DNA of 36,357 nt from the NCBI GenBank assembly GCA_937942435.1, contig CALDEM010000026.1, positions 67,529 to 103,885 on the forward strand, read 5' to 3'. The notes under the pieces are model-generated. The model was not told the DNA's origin, did no database searches, and saw nothing but the letters and a program-made list of their open reading frames with translations. Below are positions 8,805 to 17,486 of this stretch, piece by piece. This stretch comes from an uncultured Saprospiraceae bacterium. Its GTDB lineage: Bacteria; Bacteroidota; Bacteroidia; Chitinophagales; Saprospiraceae. Every line of letters starts with the position of its first letter. Positions within the stretch are counted from its first letter, which is position 1. The translations under genes were made by a program, and so were the position numbers.

Positions 8805-11800
8805 TTAAAGTAAGTCTAACTCTCTTGGGCCGGTCGCGCTATACATTTCTATTTTTACAGTTCCAACTGGCACCTCTACGTAACTTGAAGATTGAGATAG
8901 AAAGGAAGACCCAAAGTATCTTTCTATTCTCTGAGTACTATCATCCTCTAGGTATACGACCGCATATCGATCTCCCTTTTCAAATTTGAAATAAGAGATA
9001 TCCTTCGTGTTTTGATATACTTTCAATTGAGACTTATTCTGACCCGCCACGATGTCAAGTTTCTTTTTGGCATTATTGTATATGGTTACTAAGCTCTTTC
9101 CATCCTCTTGCACATAGAATCCCGATGTACGCCCAGGCATTGATGTAAAACTACCACTACCATCACCCAACAATACCAATCCATCCAAGGCATCCATTCT
9201 ACCGAGTGACACTTCCATACCATAGTCATTGCCAATCATGACGATATCCAAGTGGCCATCTTGGTTGACATCTAGTGGCTGACTACCATACAAAGGTGCA
9301 ACCTGTGCTTCATGTGGTAAGGCAGTCAAGCTGAATGTACCATCACCTAGATTTTCTAAATAGCCAGACTTCATATAGTTAGCACTTAGCACCAAACAAT
9401 CTTCGAGATCTGACGGGCTCAATATTTCATTGATTGTAGCTTTAGCATAGTCGCCATGCTTTTGAAATTGGCCTTTGATTTTAACCACCTGCTTTTCATA
9501 CTCTAACCGACCAAAGTATGGATACTCATTTTTAACACCATCCACGTCCTCAAACCAACAAGTAGGTATCAAGTCTTTTGTCCCGTTATCATCAAAGTCC
9601 TTATAATAGACCTTTATAGGATGTTCATTATTTATCTCTGTTAATGAGTGGATACCATAGTTACCTACTACATAATCCATATCTCCATCCTTGTCAAAGT
9701 CACCTCCTGAGATACTATTCCACCAACCTACATATCCTTCCAGGCCAGCTGTGTTCGTTCTACTTACAAATGAATTTCCTTCATTTTCTAAAATCGTGAT
9801 CGGCATAAACTCACCTGTGACTATAAGGTCAATCAGATTATCATTATTATAATCAGTCCACAGTGCATCCGTTACCATACCCATATTAACTTCATTAAGA
9901 CCCATGTCTAGTGACACATCTGTAAATGAGACGACACCTCCTTTTGAATCATTTCTCAGTATGTAGCTATGGACTGGGCTCGGATAATCACCAGGCGAGA
10001 CTCGTCCTCCTATAAACAGATCCAAGTCGCCATCTTGGTCCATGTCTCCAGCTCTTACTACTGAAGAACTTGTAAGCATCTTTGGCAAAGCATTACTGGA
10101 CAATTCTAATCTACCATTTTCATTGATATACAATCGATCTTGATAGACTGAGTCTACAAGATCAAACTCATATCCTCCGAGTGCCGTATAGAGATCTTGA
10201 TCACCGTCATTGTCAGCATCAAAAAACAAAACACCTAACTCTTCACCTGGAGCACCTTCTTTCTGTTTGATATTATCTGAGACGACATATCGGCCATCTA
10301 GGGATTGTAAATACAACTGACCTTTCTGAAAGTGAGACCCTGATATATAGAAATCTTCTCGACCATCATCGTTAACATCTCCCACTGCGATACCAGGCCC
10401 ATACTGAGACAGCTTGTGTAGCAACATAGGTTGCACGTTGTAGTCAGTATAGTCTTCATCTATGTGCTTATAATCTATAGATCTTTCTCTTGTGACATCA
10501 ACAAACAGCTTTTCTAATTGTGTATCTGTTTTACTTATCTCCTTTCTTTCTACCTTCTTATAGTCTATTACAATTTCCCCATTTGCATTTATATCAGTTA
10601 GGACACTCGTAGTTTGATCAGGCCAAGCGACTTTGACAGATGTCACATCTCCAATCACTCCTAATCCAAAATGAAGCGTAGTTTCCACAGAAGAGATATA
10701 GCCATGACCAGGGGTCACCTCCATCACTTGTGCCATGCTATCCGCAGTTACAGTGACGACAGCACCATAGCCCATTGGATTTTTCTCAGAACCCTTAAGC
10801 TTTAGTCTTATCCAATTGTGCTTACTAACGCCATTGTTTTTATATAAAGAAGCTACTTCATTGATATTGTTGATGACGATATCTAAATCACCGTCATTAT
10901 CTAAATCTGCATAAACAGCACCATTAGAAAATGAAGGCATTGTTATACCCCATTCTTCATTAACTCTTTTGAAAGAAAGATTTCCTTCATTTTCAAAAGC
11001 TACGTTGGGGATCTTCACTGAAGGTACATTTGCTAATAGCATCTCATCAGACGCAAATGCTCCAACATCTATATTATAATCTATAAAGTCGCGATCTGTT
11101 ACATCTTGAGGGAAACCATTGGTTACAATTATGTCGCGATCACCGTCATTGTCAAAGTCAGCTACAAGTGGTGTCCAACTCCAATCAGTTGCCGCTATAC
11201 CAGATATGAGTGCTTGCTCCGCAAATACCGCACCCTTCCCTATTCTACTGGGATCAAAATTGTTTTTCTGCAATGTGTTTCTGACATGCTGATATTGATA
11301 ACCATATCGCTCATTGTTTATATAAGAAGTATAGTTATTAGGTGGCAACATCGTCTTCTTTCTATAATTGTCATGAGGTAACATATCTAACGCTATTACC
11401 TCACTCAGCCCATCATTATCAAGGTCTACTACATCATTGCCCATAGCAGAGAATGAAGTATGCTTAAAGTATACCTCTGCTTGATCTGTGAATGTACCGT
11501 CCTTCTGATTGATATAGAGTAAATCTGTAGAGAGGTAATCGTTGGTTATAAAGATATCTTTCCAACCATCATGATTGAAGTCATGTATGTTGAGCCCTAA
11601 GCTAAATCCCTCTTTGATGATCCCAGCCTCATCACTCACATCTGTAAACACCGGGTGTCCCAATGAATCATCCCAATCATTTCTAAAAAGAAGGTCTGTT
11701 CTTGTGGTCCTGATCGTATCTTCTCTCTTTCTATACTTACTGGGTTGGCGATCCTTGACCATGTCATTATTGATGACAACTAGATCAAGATCCTCATCAT

Positions 11801-12344
11801 TATCATAATCAAAAAAACCAGCGTGTGTACTGTAAGAGTTGTCAGTCAATCCATAAGCCTCACTCGACTCTTTATAGATTGGGATGCCATCACGGGTGAT
11901 CTCTTGACAGATCCATAATAGATTAGATCTGTTTGTTATATACTCAGGACCAGATGATGTAATGAAAAGATCCAAGAGTCCATCAAGATTAATATCTACA
12001 ATGGTTACACCTGTGCTCCATCTTTTATTTTCTAAAAGTCCCGATTGTTTCGTAACATCTTTGAAGTTAAAATCTCCTTGGTTAAGATAGAGTCGGTTGT
12101 CTACTACATTGCCCGTAAAAAGCAGATCTTGCCATCCATCGTTATTAAGATCCGCGACTCCGACACCTCCTCCATTATAGATATATTCATACTCAAGGAT
12201 ATTGAGCGAATCATTGTGGATAACAACATTATTAAATAAGATGCCAGTCTCTTCTTGTTCTAAAAGAGAAAATAGTGTTTGATCTGTGTTACAACTATAA
12301 CACAGCAATATAGATACGATACCCAGTAATAAGCTCTTTCTCAT
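8805..12344 (-). CDS. Giant FG-GAP/VCBS lipoprotein with ASPIC/UnbV domain (copy 1)
   Basis: This 1179-aa protein has a lipobox-like LLCYSC (Cys18), followed by NTDQ. The first half (about 55-500) contains FG-GAP/VCBS calcium-loop repeats (DLNNDGWQDLLFTG, DINLDGLLDLFITS, DYDNDEDLDLVV, DFDNDGDRDIIVTNG, DLDNDGDLDIVINN). An ASPIC/UnbV domain lies at about 524-585 (MGYGAVVTVTAD, SSVETTLHFGLG, VKVAWPDQ). A second repeat array (DVNDDGREDFYISG, DADNDGDQDLYTALG, DMDQDGDLDLFIGG) runs to the C-terminus. The layout matches CRTAC1-like VCBS proteins often found with SusCD in Bacteroidota. It lies 15 bases after its paralogue (12360-15665) and is probably in one transcript with it. No enzyme motif is visible; calcium-dependent surface binding is inferred. 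Confidence 0.9.
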   Translation of the reverse strand: MRKSLLLGIVSILLCYSCNTDQTLFSLLEQEETGILFNNVVIHNDSLNILEYEYIYNGGGVGVADLNNDGWQDLLFTGNVVDNRLYLNQGDFNFKDVTKQSGLLENKRWSTGVTIVDINLDGLLDLFITSSGPEYITNRSNLLWICQEITRDGIPIYKESSEAYGLTDNSYSTHAGFFDYDNDEDLDLVVINNDMVKDRQPSKYRKREDTIRTTRTDLLFRNDWDDSLGHPVFTDVSDEAGIIKEGFSLGLNIHDFNHDGWKDIFITNDYLSTDLLYINQKDGTFTDQAEVYFKHTSFSAMGNDVVDLDNDGLSEVIALDMLPHDNYRKKTMLPPNNYTSYINNERYGYQYQHVRNTLQKNNFDPSRIGKGAVFAEQALISGIAATDWSWTPLVADFDNDGDRDIIVTNGFPQDVTDRDFIDYNIDVGAFASDEMLLANVPSVKIPNVAFENEGNLSFKRVNEEWGITMPSFSNGAVYADLDNDGDLDIVINNINEVASLYKNNGVSKHNWIRLKLKGSEKNPMGYGAVVTVTADSMAQVMEVTPGHGYISSVETTLHFGLGVIGDVTSVKVAWPDQTTSVLTDINANGEIVIDYKKVERKEISKTDTQLEKLFVDVTRERSIDYKHIDEDYTDYNVQPMLLHKLSQYGPGIAVGDVNDDGREDFYISGSHFQKGQLYLQSLDGRYVVSDNIKQKEGAPGEELGVLFFDADNDGDQDLYTALGGYEFDLVDSVYQDRLYINENGRLELSSNALPKMLTSSSVVRAGDMDQDGDLDLFIGGRVSPGDYPSPVHSYILRNDSKGGVVSFTDVSLDMGLNEVNMGMVTDALWTDYNNDNLIDLIVTGEFMPITILENEGNSFVSRTNTAGLEGYVGWWNSISGGDFDKDGDMDYVVGNYGIHSLTEINNEHPIKVYYKDFDDNGTKDLIPTCWFEDVDGVKNEYPYFGRLEYEKQVVKIKGQFQKHGDYAKATINEILSPSDLEDCLVLSANYMKSGYLENLGDGTFSLTALPHEAQVAPLYGSQPLDVNQDGHLDIVMIGNDYGMEVSLGRMDALDGLVLLGDGSGSFTSMPGRTSGFYVQEDGKSLVTIYNNAKKKLDIVAGQNKSQLKVYQNTKDISYFKFEKGDRYAVVYLEDDSTQRIERYFGSSFLSQSSSYVEVPVGTVKIEMYSATGPRELDLL

Positions 12345-12359
12345 TATGATTTCAATAAT

Positions 12360-15300
12360 CTACTTTATAGTAAAAGCTTGAAGAGGGAGGTTATTTTTGG
12401 CGATGATCATCACTTCTTTATCTATAGTTTTTAAAACTTTAGCATCTCTAACTTCTCCTTTGACTTGACTCGACAGTCCGATTACTTCTTCATATGTATC
12501 ACCACCTACGTTGTTCAGCAACATACCTCGACTTGCATCAAGTCTTCCAACTTGAGGATTAAGTCCATAGAAGTTCCCTCCCAGCCAAAGGTCCATATCT
12601 CCATCCTTATCATAATCTAATGATGTAGTTGCAAATACGGGTGCTATCTGAGCTGATAGTGGTAGAGGCTCTAACGCTAAGATACCGTTACGTACAGTCA
12701 GTACACTAGTTTCCAACGTATGACATACAAACTTTTTGGCTCCTTGGCGCTCTTCATTACTGAAGAGTGTATTATAATTTTGTTTTGCAAAGTCATCGTA
12801 CTTCAAGAACTTCTTTTTCAAAGATGGTAGTTGATTAGACATGTCCATCTTTGTTGCAAAGGGATATGGCTCTTTATCCAATGGTGCAAACCAATTGACT
12901 ATAAATTCTGTCTTTCCATTATTATCAAAGTCCTTTAGATACATAGAAAGCGGCTTCTCTTTTGATGCTTTCCATTTTGAGTTAAGACCCCAGTTTCCTA
13001 AGACAAACTTTTTCTCTCCTCCCTCAACCGTTATCTCCTCAATATCTAACCACCACCCTTCTGTACCAGAGATTTCTTCTTTAGTTAGTTTACCTCTGTC
13101 ATTTATAAACGTAGTCACCGCCATCCAATCTCCAACAATCAAAAGATCCAATTGATCATCATCATTAAGGTCAGTCCATACGGCATCTGTCACCATACCA
13201 ATAGTGCCAATCTCTCTTGTTGTCATATCGGTCCAAGAACCGCCATTGTTTTGAAAAAAGAAACTACCTGGGGTGATCCCATAATTTCCTGGGATGGATC
13301 TCCCTCCTATAAATAAATCTATATCTCCATCACCATCAAAATCCGCTGGCGCTATCACAGACACTTGACCACCACCCGGGGGGGCTTTCCGAGGTGTAGA
13401 TACGAAATTACCTTGTCCATCATTTTCATAAAATCTCAAAAGAAACCCATCCATGCCTTTGGATAATTGATTACCTCCGGCACCTATAACAAGGTCTTGA
13501 TCTCCATCTCCGTCACTATCAAAAAATGCAGCGCATGTACTCTCAAATTCTTTATCCGCTTCAAAAGCCTCAATTTGCTTTAATTGGAACTGGCCTTTTG
13601 TATTCTGGACGAAGAGCTTATCTACATCTCCTGTAGGTCCTAATGTTAGAAAGTCTTCTCTACCATCTCCATTGACATCGCCAACAGCCAGCTCAGGGCC
13701 TTCAGTACTAAGCATACGAGGCAAGAGACGCTCGTGATCAAAATCATTAAATATATCTTCTTCGTGCTTGCTGTCTCCTTTGATTAGAGAAGCTGTTATA
13801 TCATGAAAAACGGGTTGAGTGGCTTTTGCTATGACACGCTTTGTTGATTTTACAGCATGTCCTTTTGCAATTATAATAGTCGTGTCAAGCGGTATATTTT
13901 CTATTAATTCAATTGATTGATCAGGCCAAGTAATCGTTAAGGACTTTACAATATCATCTGTGCCTAAACCAAATACCAATCCAGCCCCAACACTCGATTG
14001 AAATCCTCTATTAAGGTAGTGCTCTTGGGACTGCACTCCTTTATTAGTCACTAGGTCAACTTTTGCGCCTATACCCAGTAGATTCTTACTTTCCTTGTCT
14101 TCTAATTGGAGAGAGACAAAATGATTGTCTGATCGATTACGATATACGCTTGCTAGCATGTTGACATTGTTGATAACCAGGTCTAAGTCGCCATCATTAT
14201 CAAGATCTCCATATGCTGCTCCATTACTAAACTCTCCCTTTCTAAATCCAAGCTCTTGAGCCTGATTTTTAAAAGTCAGATTCTTTTGATTGACAAATGC
14301 GTAATTGTCTATAGGGTTAGTCGGAAGGTAAGCTACAAAGTCTCTAAAATCATATCGACCCTTTTCTGTGACGATCTTTTTGACTTCATCCTTATCATCT
14401 ATGAAGTTGGCAAAATCGAGATACATGATATCATGATAGATGCCATTGCAGACATAGATGTCCTTCCAGCCATCATTGTCAAAATCAAACATCAGTGCCC
14501 CCCAACTCCAATCTGTTGCCGATACACCACTCATCGACGCTGTCTCTCTAAAGTTACCTTGCCCAGTATTGACCTGTAGACAGTTCTGCAATATCTGAAA
14601 GTGATAACTCGATCTAAACTTCAAGTCCTCAAGATGAAATGGATCAAACTGCGTCATCGCCTTCAACCTATAACTATCAGCAGCCAACATATCAGTACTA
14701 AAGATATCTTGATGTCCATCATTATTGATATCACCGATGTCAGCCCCCATACTTGATACAGAACAGATACTTACTCGATCATTGAGATCTTCTGTGAAGG
14801 TGCCATCTCCATTGTTTATGTACAGATAGTCTCGTTCCCAAAAATCATTGCTGATATATATGTCTGGCCAATTATCACCAGTTATGTCACCCACCGATAC
14901 ACCAAGACCAAATCCTATAGCGCTACTAAACAATCCGGCTTCCTTAGTTACATCAGTAAAGATAGATCCATCATTTCGCATCAGCTTATCTCCTCCTAAT
15001 GGATCTAACTCTTCCCGCGTACGGCTATAGATATCTATCTTCCCTGGATCCTTAAAACTGTTATTGAGTATATAACAATCGAGATCTCCATCCTTATCAT
15101 AATCAAAAAAACTGGCGTGGGTTGTATATCCAGCATTGTGCAAGTTGTACTCCTCCGCCCTTTCAGTGAAAGTAAGGTCACCGTTATTTATAAATAACTC
15201 ATTCTTCTTATTGTCACCAGCAACATCTCCAGAGTTAGAGACATATATATCCATATATCCATCTGCGTTGATATCCACCATAGATACGCCTGTACTCCAA

Positions 15301-15665
15301 CCACGCTGACCACTGACGCCAGCCGCATCAGTTACTTCTTCAAATTTGAAATCTCCACGATTGAGATATAGACGGTTGGATTTTAGATTAGCTGTAAAGT
15401 ATATATCCTGTAATCCATCATTATTGATATCTCCGATACCTACTCCACCACCATTATAAAAATTACGATATGCTAAGACATTAAAGTCTTTTCCATCTTC
15501 TACTTCATTGATAAAATCTATCCCACTGTCTTCTGCATCTACATATTGAAATAAAGCATCCTCACTAATGAAAGACGCAGCGTTATCTGAAGTCGTATCA
15601 TTAGTACAGCTCACAGCTAAAAGCAAACCGAACAGTAAGACGTAGCAGATTAGTTTAGACATCAA
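12360..15665 (-). CDS. Giant FG-GAP/VCBS lipoprotein with ASPIC/UnbV domain (copy 2)
   Basis: This 1101-aa protein has lipobox LAVSC (Cys20), followed by TNDT. It has the same layout as the next gene downstream: an NGGGVG segment at about 71-76, an N-terminal repeat array (DINNDGLQDIYFTAN, DINADGYMDIYVSNSG, DYDKDGDLDCYILNN, DFDNDGWKDIYVCNG), an ASPIC/UnbV domain at about 530-590 (LLGIGAKVDLVT, SSVGAGLVFGLG, LTITWPDQ), then a second array (DVNGDGREDFLTLG, DSDGDGDQDLVIGAGG, DFDGDGDIDLFIGG). Shared landmarks such as ATDWSW and GGRSIPG/GGRVSPG show that the two are paralogues rather than only similar in repeats. It follows susD by 105 bases that contain a strong hairpin terminator, so its expression may be partly uncoupled from the SusCD genes. 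Confidence 0.9.
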   Translation of the reverse strand: MMSKLICYVLLFGLLLAVSCTNDTTSDNAASFISEDALFQYVDAEDSGIDFINEVEDGKDFNVLAYRNFYNGGGVGIGDINNDGLQDIYFTANLKSNRLYLNRGDFKFEEVTDAAGVSGQRGWSTGVSMVDINADGYMDIYVSNSGDVAGDNKKNELFINNGDLTFTERAEEYNLHNAGYTTHASFFDYDKDGDLDCYILNNSFKDPGKIDIYSRTREELDPLGGDKLMRNDGSIFTDVTKEAGLFSSAIGFGLGVSVGDITGDNWPDIYISNDFWERDYLYINNGDGTFTEDLNDRVSICSVSSMGADIGDINNDGHQDIFSTDMLAADSYRLKAMTQFDPFHLEDLKFRSSYHFQILQNCLQVNTGQGNFRETASMSGVSATDWSWGALMFDFDNDGWKDIYVCNGIYHDIMYLDFANFIDDKDEVKKIVTEKGRYDFRDFVAYLPTNPIDNYAFVNQKNLTFKNQAQELGFRKGEFSNGAAYGDLDNDGDLDLVINNVNMLASVYRNRSDNHFVSLQLEDKESKNLLGIGAKVDLVTNKGVQSQEHYLNRGFQSSVGAGLVFGLGTDDIVKSLTITWPDQSIELIENIPLDTTIIIAKGHAVKSTKRVIAKATQPVFHDITASLIKGDSKHEEDIFNDFDHERLLPRMLSTEGPELAVGDVNGDGREDFLTLGPTGDVDKLFVQNTKGQFQLKQIEAFEADKEFESTCAAFFDSDGDGDQDLVIGAGGNQLSKGMDGFLLRFYENDGQGNFVSTPRKAPPGGGQVSVIAPADFDGDGDIDLFIGGRSIPGNYGITPGSFFFQNNGGSWTDMTTREIGTIGMVTDAVWTDLNDDDQLDLLIVGDWMAVTTFINDRGKLTKEEISGTEGWWLDIEEITVEGGEKKFVLGNWGLNSKWKASKEKPLSMYLKDFDNNGKTEFIVNWFAPLDKEPYPFATKMDMSNQLPSLKKKFLKYDDFAKQNYNTLFSNEERQGAKKFVCHTLETSVLTVRNGILALEPLPLSAQIAPVFATTSLDYDKDGDMDLWLGGNFYGLNPQVGRLDASRGMLLNNVGGDTYEEVIGLSSQVKGEVRDAKVLKTIDKEVMIIAKNNLPLQAFTIK

Positions 15666-15714
15666 TCAAAGGTATAATAGATGAAGATATATAGACTATG
15701 AAAAGTGACAAATA

Positions 15715-15748
15715 AAAAGGGAGCACTCTGTAAAGAATGCTCCCTTTT
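15715..15748 (-). terminator. Strong hairpin terminator after the SusD gene
   Basis: AAAAGGGAGCA at 15715-15725 is the exact reverse complement of TGCTCCCTTTT at 15738-15748, giving an 11-bp stem with a 12-base loop. On the minus strand the stem is followed by a T-rich stretch (TTTTTATTT). It starts 22 bases after the SusD stop and lies upstream of the giant FG-GAP gene. It therefore either ends the SusCD transcript or attenuates read-through into the two downstream genes. Confidence 0.85.
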
Positions 15749-15770
15749 CTTATTTCTATTTGTCCTAAGC

Positions 15771-17462
15771 TTAGAAGCCTGGATTCTGTTGTAATCTTGC
15801 TGCTCCTTCTACTCTACTAAGTTCTATCTGAACTGTAGGAAGTGGATACAAGTCATTCTTAGGTGACTCATATCTACCCGCCGGAGTTAAGTAAGCAGGT
15901 CTTCTTGATGTTTCTTCATCAAGATATTTGTTCATTACTTCTTGAGCGATACCCCATCTTCTAAGATCGAAGAATCTGTGACCTTCAAGAGCAAGCTCTA
16001 ATCTTCTCTCAAATCTTACGGCATCACGCGCTGCACTCGCATTTGTCCACGCATCATCATATGTAGATACAACATAGTTAGCTACACCTGATTCGATTGG
16101 ACCTAAGCTACCATCTGCTTGCTGCGTACATCCAGCTGCTCTTGCTCTTACCATGTTAGTAAGTTCTCTTGCACGCTCCAGATTACCAAGCTCTACTTCT
16201 GCTTCTGCAAGCATCAATAGTACATCTGCATATCTAATGATCGGCATATTTACTGGACTAAGCTGGGTATTAACCCATCCTACTGCACTTTCCTCACCTG
16301 GCTCGTAAGCAAACTTCTTAGGACTAAATGGCCCTGAGAAAGATCTCGCTCTAATCCATGCTGGTGTATGCATACCAAAAGTAAAGTATGGTATATCATC
16401 TCTACCTACTGTGATATCCAATCTCGGATCAACTGCATCGTCTGCAGTAACCTCTGCCTCGTTAAACGTTCCAAACATAGGAAGTCCGTTCTCATCCACC
16501 TTGTATGCATTAACAAGGTTTTGAGTTGGCTGGTGAAATCCACAACAACCGAATGGGCTACCACCGTGAGGGAAGTTCAATCTGTCTCCAAAGTTAGCAT
16601 TCTGCCCTTCAGAAGTACCATCGTTAGCAGAAGCTTGGATAGAGAAGATATGCTCTGATCCATTTTCACCTGCTGTCGAAAAGATATCTTTAAAGCAAGG
16701 TGCTAAAGAATAAACACCACTGTTAACAACTGCGTCAAGTGCTGTTTTTGCAGCAGCGAAGTTATTATCATATAAGTGCGCTTTACCAAGGTATGCCTGA
16801 GCAGCTCCTTTCGTTGCTCTACCCACCTGACCCTGAGTCAGTGGAAGTGCATTGGCCGCAGCCTCTAAATCAGCTATGATAAGTGGCAACGCTGCCACGT
16901 CATTACCTTTTCTAAAGTCTGCATCCGCTTCAGTATAGTAAGGTATGTTACCCCACATCTTATAGGCATCAAAATGATAATGAGCTCTTAAGAACTGAGC
17001 TTGACCCATGATACCAGATGCAAAACCTGCATCTAATCCTTCAACACCATTCATCAAGTTGATAGTTGCATTAACTCTTGATATACCTTCATAAAGGATT
17101 TTAAATTTATCATCAAAGTAAGGGTTACCTGGTGCCCATTGGAATAATTCTATCAATTCTGAATTACCCTGATCACCTGCTTCAGATCCTTTATGTGCAT
17201 CATCTGACATCACACTACCCCAGATCCAGTTACTACCAGATGCTGGCCAAGGAGATGATATTGATCCCCATGATTCTGCCCATCCATCTAATAGAGAGTA
17301 AGCTGATATAAGCGAAGCGTCAATTCCAGCTTCGTTGCCTAATGTTCCTGCATCCAATGCGCCTTGTGGTGGTGCATTAAGGAAATCTTCAGAACATGCA
17401 AAGAGTAGCATCGAGGCGAAGACAATTGCCGAAAAGCCTGTTAAAAATCTATTCTTTTTCAT
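15771..17462 (-). CDS. SusD/RagB-family nutrient-binding lipoprotein
   Basis: This is the surface glycan-binding partner of the SusC transporter, 563 aa. Its lipobox is LFAC (Cys23), followed by SEDFLNAPP, the acidic and hydrophobic start typical of SusD proteins. The N-terminal alpha-helical SusD-like part includes LRAHYHFDAYKMWGNIPYY at about residue 155. The C-terminal RagB/SusD part includes IRYADVLLMLAEAEVELG and the closing FDLRRWGIAQ and LYPLPTVQIELS, which are hallmark SusD segments. It follows SusC by 24 bases in the usual order. The glycan ligand cannot be predicted. Transcription probably starts at the SusC promoter under LacI control and ends at the hairpin at 15715-15748. Confidence 0.95.
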   Translation of the reverse strand: MKKNRFLTGFSAIVFASMLLFACSEDFLNAPPQGALDAGTLGNEAGIDASLISAYSLLDGWAESWGSISSPWPASGSNWIWGSVMSDDAHKGSEAGDQGNSELIELFQWAPGNPYFDDKFKILYEGISRVNATINLMNGVEGLDAGFASGIMGQAQFLRAHYHFDAYKMWGNIPYYTEADADFRKGNDVAALPLIIADLEAAANALPLTQGQVGRATKGAAQAYLGKAHLYDNNFAAAKTALDAVVNSGVYSLAPCFKDIFSTAGENGSEHIFSIQASANDGTSEGQNANFGDRLNFPHGGSPFGCCGFHQPTQNLVNAYKVDENGLPMFGTFNEAEVTADDAVDPRLDITVGRDDIPYFTFGMHTPAWIRARSFSGPFSPKKFAYEPGEESAVGWVNTQLSPVNMPIIRYADVLLMLAEAEVELGNLERARELTNMVRARAAGCTQQADGSLGPIESGVANYVVSTYDDAWTNASAARDAVRFERRLELALEGHRFFDLRRWGIAQEVMNKYLDEETSRRPAYLTPAGRYESPKNDLYPLPTVQIELSRVEGAARLQQNPGF

Positions 17463-17486
17463 TTATATGAATTTAAATTTTATTGA

